From the NCBI GenBank assembly GCA_023414875.1, contig JAEZMV010000016.1, forward strand, positions 62,001-126,000: 64,000 nucleotides of DNA, written 5' to 3'. Position numbers and translations under genes: made by a program. Below are positions 17,101 through 25,984 of the stretch, one piece after another; within the stretch, counting starts at the first letter, position 1; each line of letters begins with the position of its first letter. This DNA comes from Bacillota bacterium. GTDB lineage: Bacteria; Bacillota; Clostridia; Lachnospirales; Lachnospiraceae. A model generated the notes under the pieces. The model was given only the letters and a program-made list of their open reading frames with translations, was not told the origin of the DNA and made no database searches.

Positions 17101-18833
17101 TCATCCGTGATGGATGTCAGCTGCTCTATCTCGTACGGAATAGGAACCTCCGGGTTAACGAAGGTACCGTAGTTGTCAACCACCTGACCTCCTATAACTT
17201 TTACCGCACCAATTTCTATGATTCTATCATGATTTTGGCTAAAGCCAGTGGTCTCAATATCAAATACCACACAGGGATCCTTAAGCTCCTGCTCCTTTGC
17301 GTTTGTAACAACCTCCTTGAGATCATCGACCAGATATGCTTCCATGCCGTAGATAATCTTAAAATCCTTTGCTCTCTTTTGCTCCTCTTCATCCTTATAA
17401 TCCTTGGGATTCAACGCATGGTTTGCTTCCGGAAATGCCTGAACTACTCCGTGATCTGTGATAGCAATCGCAGAATGGCCCCACTTAAAGGCCCTTTTCA
17501 CCAGTGTTTTGACCTCAACCACAGAATCCATATCACTCATCATAGTATGAGCATGGAGCTCTACTCTCTTTTTCGGTGCTAAATCATTTCTTGAGGAGGT
17601 AAAGTCATTGATGGTTTTAATTCCGACCACTGAACCGATGGCAATTTCACGCTCAAAGGTATCCATCTGAGCAATGCCCTTTAGCATATAATATCCACCG
17701 GGACGAAGCATGGAATTGATTTCTTCCACTTCAATCGTCTTAGCAAATAGCTTCACCTTGATGGAATCCGTAAAGTCCGTTAGAACAAACATTATGATGC
17801 TTTTCTCATTTCCGATCGTCCTGGTATCCGGTTTAATTAATTTACCGCGAATCACAACTTCGCCAATCTCACCGATAATATCACAGATTGGCATCACATT
17901 CCCTTCAAAATTCCTACCGTAAATCACAGAAGGATCGGTAGGCAGCTTTCGGTAGCTTCCTTTTCCTTTTTCATATGCACTTTTACCTGATCCACCTGAT
18001 TTTCCTGCTGACTGAGGTATTTTCTCGGTATTTGTCTTAACCTTAATAACCTCCGGTTTTATCCCGTTAGCCTGGTTATCAGAGGCAGCGTATTCCTTGC
18101 CAGCCTGAACTGCCTGATTACCAGCTAAGCTGCTTGACGACGCCATATTGACGCTTAAAGACGATTCCTCTCTCCCACCAAAACTCTGTAAAATATGTTC
18201 GTTGTTACCGGCTTCGGAAGAATGTTCCGATTGTGCCTTGGAACCAGCCTGAATATAACCTTCTTCCTCAGCTTCCTTATCAGACATGCGAAGCATCTGC
18301 TTACGGTATTCTTTTTCATGATCATCGTTTGCTTCCATCGGCTCTGCATATTCTAAAAACACACGAACCGTATAATCAAACCGTTCCTGGAACATAGTCT
18401 CCAGATAATCCTTCAGTTTAGACATCTTATCCTTCACAATGCAGCTGTCGGTAACCCGGATTGTCATGTTCATGTCCTCAATCTTAACATCTGCACTTGA
18501 AAAAATATGATGAGTTACGACACTCTCTTCCTTCAGTTCTTCTAGGATACTGTCACGGTAAATCGGATACAGCTTGTCCAGAGTGTACTGAGCCGATAAT
18601 TGGAACTGAGGTCTAATTACAGCCTTATTGCCCGTATGTAAAAAGAGCTGCCGATTCAGCAGTTCTTCCATTTTTCTTATACTCTGTCTGCTGATCAGTC
18701 TATTACTTTTTACGCATACGAAAATCTTTTTCGTTTGCTTGGAGGATATGACCTTAACCACATCCACCTCACTGTAAAGCTTCTGTAATTCCTGATCTGC
18801 AGACACTTGTTCAAACGCTTCAAAGAATAACAT
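14190..18833 (-). CDS. polC: DNA polymerase III alpha subunit, PolC type
   Basis: Replicative polymerase of low-GC Gram-positives, 1547 residues, about 100 more than usual. Order: N-terminal domain; a low-complexity Ser/Gly/Gln/Lys region (about 170-295) that accounts for the extra length; an OB fold (about 310-380); a PHP domain (HAHTMMSDMDSVVEV near 424) interrupted by a DEDDh proofreading exonuclease (VVFDIETTGF near 523); then the C-family polymerase with PDIDLNFSGEY near 1071 and the zinc-like CPECGQPM upstream of it. Start: AAGGGG lies 7 bases before ATG 18833; the longer frame from 18869 lacks one. Last gene of the housekeeping operon. Confidence 0.97.
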   Translation of the reverse strand: MLFFEAFEQVSADQELQKLYSEVDVVKVISSKQTKKIFVCVKSNRLISRQSIRKMEELLNRQLFLHTGNKAVIRPQFQLSAQYTLDKLYPIYRDSILEELKEESVVTHHIFSSADVKIEDMNMTIRVTDSCIVKDKMSKLKDYLETMFQERFDYTVRVFLEYAEPMEANDDHEKEYRKQMLRMSDKEAEEEGYIQAGSKAQSEHSSEAGNNEHILQSFGGREESSLSVNMASSSSLAGNQAVQAGKEYAASDNQANGIKPEVIKVKTNTEKIPQSAGKSGGSGKSAYEKGKGSYRKLPTDPSVIYGRNFEGNVMPICDIIGEIGEVVIRGKLIKPDTRTIGNEKSIIMFVLTDFTDSIKVKLFAKTIEVEEINSMLRPGGYYMLKGIAQMDTFEREIAIGSVVGIKTINDFTSSRNDLAPKKRVELHAHTMMSDMDSVVEVKTLVKRAFKWGHSAIAITDHGVVQAFPEANHALNPKDYKDEEEQKRAKDFKIIYGMEAYLVDDLKEVVTNAKEQELKDPCVVFDIETTGFSQNHDRIIEIGAVKVIGGQVVDNYGTFVNPEVPIPYEIEQLTSITDDMVINAPKIEVVLPEFIAFCEGCSLVAHNASFDVGFINKNAQRMGIATDFTVIDTVGLARILLPDLSRYKLNIVAKALNVSLENHHRAIDDAGATSEIFIKLCAMLKERDIHMVKEIDKLGKLSPEAIRKLPAYHAILLAQNDVGRVNLYKMVSLSHIEYYNKRPKVPKSLLMECREGIILGAACEAGEIYRAVLENQSQEKIARLVNFYDYLEIQPLCNNEFLIRSERSDEKDITSKEDLIEINKKIIALGEEYNKPVVATCDVHFLDPDDEVYRRIILAGKGFKDADSQAALYLRTTEEMLEEFSYLGKAKAEEVVITNTNLIADRIEKISPVRPDKCPPVLPNSEENLRSICYEKAHSMYGNPLPKPVEARLEHELKSIINNGFAVMYIIAQKLVWKSNEDGYLVGSRGSVGSSFVATMAGITEVNPLAPHYYCLTCHYSDFDSDEVKKYGGSSGCDMPDRVCPECGQPMMKDGHDIPFETFLGFYGDKEPDIDLNFSGEYQSKAHEYTEVLFGQGYTFRAGTIGTLADKTAFGYVKNYFEERGIHKRNVEIDRIVGGLVGVRRTTGQHPGGIIVMPHGENIYSFTPVQRPANDMTTKTITTHFDYHSIDHNLLKLDILGHDDPTMIRMLEDLTGLDAKKIRLDDQKVLSLFHDLSAMGISPKDLDGCELGCLGIPEFGTDFVMQMVKDTKPKSFSDLVRISGLSHGTDVWLNNAQTLIQSGTCTLTTAICTRDDIMIYLIATGVEPGQAFKIMESVRKGKGLTPEMEAAMVEAGVPDWYIWSCKQIKYMFPKAHAAAYVMMAFRIAYFKVYHPLAYYAAYFSIRASAFNYELMCLGKDRLEQHIADYKRRSNTLSKKEQDTFKDMRIVQEMYARGFTFLPIDIYTAKAHAFQIIDGKLMPSLSTIDGLGDKAADGVVEAAKLGKFLSRDDFKIRCKVSSTVVDNMAKMGLLGDLPASNQMSLLDFL

Positions 18834-18859
18834 AATGTTTCCCCTTTTTATTCCTCGTT

Positions 18860-19912
18860 TTATTTCCACTTTAGAAGCTCTTCTCTAAGTACATTCAGAA
18901 GCTCATCCTCCGGAACTTTTCTAATAATCTCACCCTTTTTAATCAGGAGACCTTCTCCACAGCCGCCGGCAACGCCGATATCTGCTTCTTTTGCTTCCCC
19001 CGGGCCATTTACCGCACATCCCATGACAGCTACTTTGATGTCCAAATCTAAATCGGCCACCATTTCCTCAACCTCAGTTGCCAGTTTAATCAGATTAATC
19101 TGTGTTCTTCCGCAGGTCGGACAGGACACTACCTCTACTCCGCCTTTTCGATACCCTAAGGTCTTTAAAATTAGCTTTGCAGATTTAATCTCTTCCACCG
19201 GATCTCCGGTTAAAGATACCCGTATGGTATCACCGATACCCTGATATAGAATTACTCCGAGGCCCAAAGCGGACTTAATATTACCTGCATTCACAGTACC
19301 AGCTTCGGTTATTCCGACATGAAGCGGATAATTCGTCCGGGTTGCAATCAGTTCATGAGCCTTGATGCACATCATAACATCTGAGGATTTAATACTGATA
19401 ACCATCTGGTCAAAATCCATCGCTTCAATCCGCTTTACCTTATCCAGAGCACTTTCCACCAAGCCCTCGGCGGTTACTCTTCCATATTTTGCAATCAGGT
19501 CTTTCTCTAAGGAACCACTGTTTACTCCAACACGAATCGGAATGCCCCTTTCCTTTGCTACAGACACCACTGCCCTAAGTTTCTCTTCGTTTCCTATGTT
19601 ACCTGGGTTAATTCTTATCTTATCTGCTCCGTTTTCCATCGCAGCAATTGCAAGCCGGTAATCAAAATGAATATCAGCCACCAAAGGAATCGTAATATTC
19701 TTTTTTATTTTTGACAATGCTAAGGCAGCTTCCGTCGATGGAACAGTACAACGTACTATCTCACAGCCAGCATCCGTTAATCGATGGATTTGTTCGATGG
19801 TTGCCTTAACATCCTCTGTTCTAGTATTCGTCATCGATTGGATTAAAATCGGATTACCACCTCCGATTACCCGGTCTCCAATCCGAATCACTTTTGTATG
19901 GTCATGGTACAT
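18860..19912 (-). CDS. ispG: IspG, HMB-diphosphate synthase (MEP pathway)
   Basis: Converts methylerythritol cyclodiphosphate to hydroxymethylbutenyl diphosphate using a [4Fe-4S] cluster. The 350-residue protein has the barrel with IQSMTNTRTEDV, ADIHFDYRLAIAA and RINPGNIG, and C-terminal cluster cysteines in SCPTCGRTQ and VMGCAVNGPGEA. The start at 19912 (MYHDHTKVIRIG) has GGGGG six bases upstream; in-frame ATGs at 19924 and 19945 are less well placed. Second MEP gene here with dxr. Its leader holds interleaved inverted repeats (20013-20086). Confidence 0.95.
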   Translation of the reverse strand: MYHDHTKVIRIGDRVIGGGNPILIQSMTNTRTEDVKATIEQIHRLTDAGCEIVRCTVPSTEAALALSKIKKNITIPLVADIHFDYRLAIAAMENGADKIRINPGNIGNEEKLRAVVSVAKERGIPIRVGVNSGSLEKDLIAKYGRVTAEGLVESALDKVKRIEAMDFDQMVISIKSSDVMMCIKAHELIATRTNYPLHVGITEAGTVNAGNIKSALGLGVILYQGIGDTIRVSLTGDPVEEIKSAKLILKTLGYRKGGVEVVSCPTCGRTQINLIKLATEVEEMVADLDLDIKVAVMGCAVNGPGEAKEADIGVAGGCGEGLLIKKGEIIRKVPEDELLNVLREELLKWK

Positions 19913-20012
19913 ATTAACCCCCATTCCTGCGCAGGTATTTTGCACATTTTAGTTAATACCAGGTATACTTACACATTTTAACATGATGTTGCTTAGCAGC
20001 CTCACAAACAAT

Positions 20013-20086
20013 AAGTGTTAGATATTCAAAATTAATTACGAGTGCTAAGATGCTTTTCTTAACACTTTTGGATAATTATTTTGAAT
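20013..20086 (-). promoter_or_regulatory. Interleaved inverted repeats between rseP and ispG
   Basis: Arm a (AAGTGTTAGA, 20013-20022) pairs with a' (20057-20067), and arm b (ATTCAAAATTAATTA, 20024-20038) pairs with b' (20073-20086). The order a-b-a'-b' means the stems exclude each other or form a pseudoknot. An attenuator-like switch or a decayed repeat are both possible. Confidence 0.4.
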
Positions 20087-20152
20087 TCTTTCCAAACTTT
20101 TTAATTAAGAAGCTTCAAATTAATAAACATAGAGACTTATTTACTCTTACTC

Positions 20153-21451
20153 TTACTGAATTATATTTCGAATATCATTGAATAGTACAAACACCATAAA
20201 TAACATAAGCAAGGCCATGCCCACCATATGAACCATAGCTTCCTTTTCTTTTGGTACCGGTTTTCTTCTGATTGCTTCAATCAAAAGGAACACTAATCTA
20301 CCTCCGTCTAGCGCAGGCAGCGGTAGCAGGTTCATAACACCCAGGTTTGCACTGATTAAAATACTAAATTGTATCAAGGAGAGTAAGGTCACCCTAACAC
20401 CGTAATCCTTTGTTTCAGAAACAATCTCCCCCACATAATCTACAATACCAACCGGACCCGCAATATCATTAATACTAAATTTACCGGTAACCAGATAAAA
20501 TACACTCTTTAATGTATTTACGATATTAAGCTTTAATTCATAGAAACTATATTTAACAACTTCCAGTGCAGATACTTTTTCAGCTACTCTGTTATAGTCC
20601 CATCCCAGACTATAACCACTGTCAACTAATTTCGGTGTTAAGGTTACCGCAATTGGATTTCCCTTACCACCCTTCAGATACTCTAGAGAAACCGCCTTAT
20701 CATTAAGTGGATTAGCAACTAGATAATCCGCCAGATCTTCTCCCTTCACGATGTCTGTGCCGTTTATATTAACAATTACATCATCGAGCGACAGACCTGC
20801 CTGTGCAAGCGGAAAATCCTCGACAATATAGGTTATCTTGGCACTCTCGCCCTCATCGGTATAGTTAAAGCCCATCTGGTAGAGGTCCTTCCAAACAGGA
20901 GTTACAGTAACAGTTTTCGTTCCTTGACCAGCTCTTTTATAAGTTATCTTAACCGGTTCTTCCGATAATTTATTAAACAAAAAGTGATAACTGATTTCAC
21001 GACCAAAGTGCATCTTCGAATTATCAATTTCAACAATGGTATCTCCTTCTTGCAGAATACCATCTACCGGACTTCCTTCTTTCACATACGTAACATAGGG
21101 CTTATCAACCCCTGCATCTCCAAGTAAAATAAGTGCCAGGATAAAAGCAAGTAAGAAGTTAAAAAATGCTCCTGCGAAAATGACAGAAAATCTTGCCCAA
21201 ACACCCTTTTTATGAAAAGCTCCGTCATCCTCAACTGCCTCATCTTCACCTAGCATCATACAGGAACCACCGATTGGCAGGAGCTTTAGGGAGTATCTGG
21301 TTCCATTTTTTACAAAGCTTGCTATCCTTGGCCCCATACCCAGTGAGAACTCAGTAACAGTGATTCCATTCTTCTTGGCAAGTAGAAAATGCCCCAACTC
21401 ATGGATAAAAATAATAATACCTAAAATAAATATAGATAAAATAATATTCAT
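20153..21451 (-). CDS. rseP: RseP-family site-2 intramembrane metalloprotease
   Basis: Membrane zinc protease of regulated intramembrane proteolysis (RasP/RseP). The 432-residue protein has HELGHFLLAKKNG near residue 18 (zinc ligands and catalytic Glu), two central PDZ-like stretches (YVKEGSPVDGILQEGDTI and FPLAQAGLSLDDVIVNI) and the second motif LLPLPALDGGRL near the C-terminus. About four membrane segments. AAGGAA precedes the ATG. It lies between dxr and ispG, the usual place in Firmicutes. Confidence 0.94.
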   Translation of the reverse strand: MNIILSIFILGIIIFIHELGHFLLAKKNGITVTEFSLGMGPRIASFVKNGTRYSLKLLPIGGSCMMLGEDEAVEDDGAFHKKGVWARFSVIFAGAFFNFLLAFILALILLGDAGVDKPYVTYVKEGSPVDGILQEGDTIVEIDNSKMHFGREISYHFLFNKLSEEPVKITYKRAGQGTKTVTVTPVWKDLYQMGFNYTDEGESAKITYIVEDFPLAQAGLSLDDVIVNINGTDIVKGEDLADYLVANPLNDKAVSLEYLKGGKGNPIAVTLTPKLVDSGYSLGWDYNRVAEKVSALEVVKYSFYELKLNIVNTLKSVFYLVTGKFSINDIAGPVGIVDYVGEIVSETKDYGVRVTLLSLIQFSILISANLGVMNLLPLPALDGGRLVFLLIEAIRRKPVPKEKEAMVHMVGMALLMLFMVFVLFNDIRNIIQ

Positions 21452-21514
21452 AGATACATTCCTTTCTGGTTATCCGAAAAAGACTGGATTATTAATAATA
21501 ATTGTAATGATCCA

Positions 21515-22684
21515 TCAGCCTTTTAGCAATCCGGATTCAGTATATTCTCTTACAAAATCATATGTTTGCTGTTCGGTATTCAGAATTTCATTCAACGTCG
21601 GATTATTAATCCGTACATGTTGTTTCATAGCTTCCCCAATTAATTGAGGAATATCTAAAAATTCAAGGTTACCCTTAAGAAATTCTGCAACCGCCCATTC
21701 ATTTGCAGCATTATAAACCGTAGGCATACTTCCGCCCAAATGACCGGCTTCATAAGCCAATCTAAGTCCATAGAAGGTGTCCATATCCGGTTCTTCAAAG
21801 GTAATCTGCTTTAACCTTGAAAAATCTACCCGTTCTCCCTGTAAAAGTGGAAGCCTGTTGGGATAGAATAACGCATATTGTATAGGGAGCTTCATATCTG
21901 GCACTCCAAGCTGAGCTAGAATGCTTCCATCAATATACTCCACCATAGAATGTATGATACTTTGAGGATGTACGACCACCTGAATCTGATCCAATTTCAC
22001 ATCAAACAGCCAAGCTGCTTCCATTACTTCAAGACCTTTATTTACCATAGTTGCCGAGTCTATTGTGATTTTCTGACCCATGGACCAATTCGGATGCTTT
22101 AACGCATCCTCTGGCTTCTTATTCTTAAGCTCATTTAACTTTTTACCGCGGAAGGGTCCGCCGGAAGCAGTTAATAATATCTTACCTACCTGCTTTTTAT
22201 CTTCTCCATTTAATGCTTGAAATATTGCAGAATGCTCGCTATCCACCGGAAGTAACGAAACATTCTTCTCCTTAACCAATGGCATAATAATATGCCCTGC
22301 GGTTACTAAGGTTTCCTTGTTTGCCAGGGCAATGTTTTTACCCGCTTTAATTGCTTCAATCGTTGGTTTAATTCCAATCATGCCAACCATAGCTGTTACT
22401 ACTGTATCTACAGTTGGTATGACCGCACAGGAAATCAAACCCTCCATACCGGCAACTACCTTAACAGGTAAATCTATAATATTGCTTCTGAGCTGCTTTG
22501 CCTTTTCTTCATCATATACACAAACAATCTCAGGCAAAAACTCTCGAATTTGCTTCTCCAATAATTCTATATTACTCCCTGCGGCAAGCGAAGTAAGCTT
22601 TAAGAGCTCTTTATGCTCTCTTACAATATCCAGGGTCTGAGTCCCAATCGACCCGGTTGACCCAAGGACAGCTATATTCTTCAT
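21515..22684 (-). CDS. dxr: 1-deoxy-D-xylulose 5-phosphate reductoisomerase
   Basis: NADPH-dependent first committed step of the MEP isoprenoid pathway. The 389-residue protein has the Rossmann motif GSTGSIGTQTLDI at the start, metal-binding PVDSEHSAIFQAL, ASGGPFRG and MVNKGLEVMEA. GGAGG lies before the ATG. Cotranscribed with cdsA and rseP. The 171-base gap to cdsA shows no clear gene or terminator. Confidence 0.97.
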   Translation of the reverse strand: MKNIAVLGSTGSIGTQTLDIVREHKELLKLTSLAAGSNIELLEKQIREFLPEIVCVYDEEKAKQLRSNIIDLPVKVVAGMEGLISCAVIPTVDTVVTAMVGMIGIKPTIEAIKAGKNIALANKETLVTAGHIIMPLVKEKNVSLLPVDSEHSAIFQALNGEDKKQVGKILLTASGGPFRGKKLNELKNKKPEDALKHPNWSMGQKITIDSATMVNKGLEVMEAAWLFDVKLDQIQVVVHPQSIIHSMVEYIDGSILAQLGVPDMKLPIQYALFYPNRLPLLQGERVDFSRLKQITFEEPDMDTFYGLRLAYEAGHLGGSMPTVYNAANEWAVAEFLKGNLEFLDIPQLIGEAMKQHVRINNPTLNEILNTEQQTYDFVREYTESGLLKG

Positions 22685-22855
22685 TCTATTCCTCCGTCAT
22701 TTACGAATGTCATGATAGTCAATCATCCTAAAGTATGAATTATAGTAATTTTCTTTAAAATCTGTAATGTTACCCTTAATCAAAGAGATTGCTGAATCAA
22801 TAGTTTAATAATCTTATCAGTAATCTGTTATGTTACAAATTGCTCTAAAGGAACT

Positions 22856-23653
22856 CTATAACAATTCCGCTAAATAATAAACAACCGGAGCTGTAAATAT
22901 AATACTGTCAAACCGATCTAAGATTCCACCATGTCCGGGAATTAAATTGCCATAATCCTTTATATCGTGATTACGCTTAATCGCAGATGCAGCCAGATCT
23001 CCCACTTGTGAGAGTACGCTGGAAGCAGCACCAATAATAGCAAAGGTCAGCTGAGGATTATTCATTCCTTCCATTTGACCCTTTATAGCCGTAGCAAATA
23101 AGAAACCGATTAAGGCAGCTCCAACCACACCTGCGATACAACCCTCAAGAGATTTCTTGGGACTGAGCTTTGGTGTAACTTTATGCTTTCCAAATAATAT
23201 ACCAATACAGTAAGCACAAGTATCCGACCCCCATGCTCCAATAAAGATCAACCAAACTAGAATAGACCCATTTTCAAGCATACGAACCTGATATATGTAA
23301 GATAACAATATACTCACATAGAATAGACTAAAGTATGGGACTGCAATTTGTTCTGTCGTAAATTTTGGGAAACCAAATACAAAAGCAAACATTAAAAGCA
23401 ATAAGAAGATGATAAATAACAGCATCTGGTACTCCAGTAAATCAAAATAAATTAATACATAATAAGCGATGCCTGCCGCATATGCCATAAAACCGGGAAT
23501 CGCTTTATTAACCTTAACAATCCGATTTAATTCCATCAAACCGATTAAGGATATGATAAATATAGTAGCATACAGATAATTTCCGCCCAGAACCACCATG
23601 GCGATTGTTATAGCCAGTATCGTAATACTGCTAAATAATCTTGTCCAAAACAT
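22856..23653 (-). CDS. cdsA: Phosphatidate cytidylyltransferase
   Basis: Makes CDP-diacylglycerol for phospholipid synthesis in the membrane. The 265-residue protein has seven or eight hydrophobic segments, SPKKSLEGCIAG, and the CDP-DAG synthase signature around GDLAASAIKRNHDIKDYGNL followed by IPGHGGILDRFDS. It lies 26 bases after uppS in the conserved uppS-cdsA-dxr order. Confidence 0.95.
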   Translation of the reverse strand: MFWTRLFSSITILAITIAMVVLGGNYLYATIFIISLIGLMELNRIVKVNKAIPGFMAYAAGIAYYVLIYFDLLEYQMLLFIIFLLLLMFAFVFGFPKFTTEQIAVPYFSLFYVSILLSYIYQVRMLENGSILVWLIFIGAWGSDTCAYCIGILFGKHKVTPKLSPKKSLEGCIAGVVGAALIGFLFATAIKGQMEGMNNPQLTFAIIGAASSVLSQVGDLAASAIKRNHDIKDYGNLIPGHGGILDRFDSIIFTAPVVYYLAELL

Positions 23654-23679
23654 AGTTTACCTCCAAAATGAGAATCTGA

Positions 23680-24396
23680 TTATTCTATTGCACCAAACTT
23701 TCTATTTCTGCTACTATAATACTCTACTGCCTTGATTAACTCCTTCTTATTAAAATCCGGCCAAAGAACATCCGGAAAATAGAATTCCGTATAAGCAAGC
23801 TGCCATAACAGGAAGTTAGATAATCTCTGCTCTCCGCTGGTACGGATGAGTAAATCCGGATCCGGAATATCATTGGTATCCAGATATTTATGAAAGGCTT
23901 CTTCATCTATATGATCAATATCTGCTTTATTCTCTTTTATATCCCTCGATAACGCTTTGGCTGCACGAAGAAGCTCATCCCTGCCACCATAATTAATCGC
24001 TACCTGAAAATTTAACCCCGTATTATTTTTTGAAGCTTCCTCTAATTCCTCGATGTTTTTCTGGAAATCTTCCGGTAAAACCGATTTATCTCCAATAATA
24101 CGTACACGCATATTATTCTTCATGCTTGTTTTAATACTTGTCGACAAGTAAGTTTTCAGAAGCTTCATTAATGCATCCACTTCCTCCTTGGGGCGTCTCC
24201 AATTTTCCGTAGAAAATGCATAGACGGTAAGGTATTTAATACCGATTTTATATGCTTCCTCACATATCTTTTCTATAGTCTTACTTCCCTGAGTATGCCC
24301 GTAATTTCGGGGCATCCTTTTCTTCTTTGCCCAACGGCCGTTACCATCCATTATGATTGCCACATGATTCGGTATTATTAATTCATTATCCTGCAT
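23680..24396 (-). CDS. uppS: Undecaprenyl diphosphate synthase (cis-prenyltransferase)
   Basis: Builds the C55 lipid carrier for wall synthesis from farnesyl and isopentenyl diphosphates. The 238-residue protein has IIMDGNGRWAKKR-type substrate motif (IIMDGNGRWAKKKRMPRNYG), YLTVYAFSTENWRRP, NYGGRDEL and the C-terminal DPDLLIRTSGEQRLSNF. Length is normal. GGGAGA precedes the ATG. Confidence 0.97.
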   Translation of the reverse strand: MQDNELIIPNHVAIIMDGNGRWAKKKRMPRNYGHTQGSKTIEKICEEAYKIGIKYLTVYAFSTENWRRPKEEVDALMKLLKTYLSTSIKTSMKNNMRVRIIGDKSVLPEDFQKNIEELEEASKNNTGLNFQVAINYGGRDELLRAAKALSRDIKENKADIDHIDEEAFHKYLDTNDIPDPDLLIRTSGEQRLSNFLLWQLAYTEFYFPDVLWPDFNKKELIKAVEYYSSRNRKFGAIE

Positions 24397-24486
24397 CTAT
24401 TATCTCCCATTCTACTCTAAAGTAGATACCAATGATCTTTAATCACCTGTCTATAACTCGGTAATCTTATATTATTGTCAAGAATA

Positions 24487-24554
24487 AGGGTGTCTCAAAA
24501 GAATATGTTATTCACTACCAGCTGTTACCATGAATAAGACTTTTGATACACCCT
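24487..24554. repeat. 68-bp near-palindrome between frr and uppS
   Basis: Terminal arms AGGGTGTCTCAAAAG and CTTTTGATACACCCT match with one mismatch, and inner arms TATTCA and TGAATA continue the stem. No T-run follows, so a simple terminator is unlikely. The ends resemble IS terminal inverted repeats, so a tiny MITE is one reading. Confidence 0.6.
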
Positions 24555-24577
24555 GAATTTCTATAAATAGCTCATCA

Positions 24578-25132
24578 TTATACGGTAAGAATTTCTTTGG
24601 ACTTTTCTTCCATAACCTTTTCAATTTCAACAATATAGCGATCAGTAATCTTTTGAACATTATCCTCAAGATGTTTGAACTCATCCTCAGAGATTTCACT
24701 GGCCTTATTTTGTTTTTTGAAAAGCTCGTTGGCATCACGTCTGATATTTCGAACGGCTACCTTAGCATTTTCTGCTTTCTTTTTAACATCCTTAACTAAT
24801 TCTTTTCTTCTTTCCTCTGTTAATTCCGGAAATGTAAGGCGAATTATTTTACCGTCATTACTCGGGGTTAAGCCTAAATCGGAATTAATAATTGCTTTTT
24901 CAATTTCTTTGATTAATTTACTTTCCCATGGCTGAATTTGAATTACTCTAGCCTCAGGTACGGATATATTGGCTACCGATTGTAATGCAGAAGGTTGTCC
25001 GTAATAATCCACTCTGAGTTTATCTAAAAGATGTGGATTGGCTCTGCCTGCACGTATTGTAGAATACTCTTCTCTAAGAGCCTCCACAGACTTTTCCATT
25101 TTGTTGCTGAATTGTTCTAGCTTTGCGTCCAT
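24578..25132 (-). CDS. frr: Ribosome recycling factor
   Basis: Splits post-termination ribosomes with EF-G. The 184-residue protein has the three-helix bundle: KMEKSVEALREEYSTIRAGR, NPHLLDKLRVDYYG, the domain II stretch and LTEERRKELVKDVKKKAENA. The start is ATG 25132 (MDAKLEQF), where GGAGGG is six bases upstream; ATG 25138 overlaps that site. It follows pyrH by 32 bases in the classic order. Confidence 0.97.
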   Translation of the reverse strand: MDAKLEQFSNKMEKSVEALREEYSTIRAGRANPHLLDKLRVDYYGQPSALQSVANISVPEARVIQIQPWESKLIKEIEKAIINSDLGLTPSNDGKIIRLTFPELTEERRKELVKDVKKKAENAKVAVRNIRRDANELFKKQNKASEISEDEFKHLEDNVQKITDRYIVEIEKVMEEKSKEILTV

Positions 25133-25164
25133 TTTCATCCCTCCAATTATTTATTATCATTTCA

Positions 25165-25869
25165 TTATACAGTCATTCTTGTCCCGTTCGATTTACCCTG
25201 TGCTGCTTTTACAATACTGTTTTCCTCTGATAATCCAAATAATAGCATCGGCATCTTATTTTCGATACAGAGAACGGTTGCAGCCAAATCAATAACTCCA
25301 AGCTTTTTATCAAGAACTTCTTGAAGCGGTATCTCATCAAATCTCTTAGCATCCGGGTTTAACTTGGGATCACTGTCGTAAACAGCATCAATATTTCTTG
25401 CCGTTAAGATAATATCGCAATCAAGCTCAATAGCACGAAGAGCTGTAGCTGTATCCGTAGAAAAATAGGGGTGCCCTGTTCCACCTGCTAAGAAAGCAAC
25501 ACCGCCCTGTTTCATACAATCAATTACGCTATCCTTTGAGAAAAGCTTTGTCATACTTCCACAGGCAAACGGAGTATAAATCTCTGTTGATATACCTACA
25601 TAACGAAATATCTCTGATACATAGATACAATTCATAACAGTTGCCAACATACCAATCTGATCTGCTTTCGTACGGTCAATCGTCTCGCTGGTTCTTCCTC
25701 TCCAGAAGTTACCGCCACCAATTACGATGCTTACCTGAATACCTTCCTCCACTAGCTGCTTCACCTGCTTCGCAACTCCGATACAGGTTGCTTCTTTGAA
25801 GCCGGTTTTCTTATCTCCTGCCAATGCTTCACCGCTTAATTTTAAAAGTACTCTTTCATATGTTTTCAT
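25165..25869 (-). CDS. pyrH: UMP kinase
   Basis: Phosphorylates UMP to UDP in pyrimidine nucleotide synthesis. The 234-residue amino-acid-kinase fold shows VLLKLSGEALAG, VIGGGNFWRG, DQIGMLATVMN, AGGTGHPYFSTDTATALRA and DAVYDSDPKLNP. GGAGG lies 12 bases before the ATG, rather far. It begins the polC-bound cluster; the tsf gene that often precedes it is 9.4 kb away here. Confidence 0.97.
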   Translation of the reverse strand: MKTYERVLLKLSGEALAGDKKTGFKEATCIGVAKQVKQLVEEGIQVSIVIGGGNFWRGRTSETIDRTKADQIGMLATVMNCIYVSEIFRYVGISTEIYTPFACGSMTKLFSKDSVIDCMKQGGVAFLAGGTGHPYFSTDTATALRAIELDCDIILTARNIDAVYDSDPKLNPDAKRFDEIPLQEVLDKKLGVIDLAATVLCIENKMPMLLFGLSEENSIVKAAQGKSNGTRMTV

Positions 25870-25984
25870 ACTTATAATATGCCTCCGTCTGTAAATTATA
25901 TTTTAACGTTCAATCATTAATTTTCCTATAATAATTTATCACAAAACATAGCATATTACCAGTTAAAATAATAATATTATTTGT

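Noticed and set aside
24508..24738. Leftward 76-codon frame overlapping the end of frr
   Set aside because: It is an alternate frame over the conserved RRF C-terminus with no start signal.
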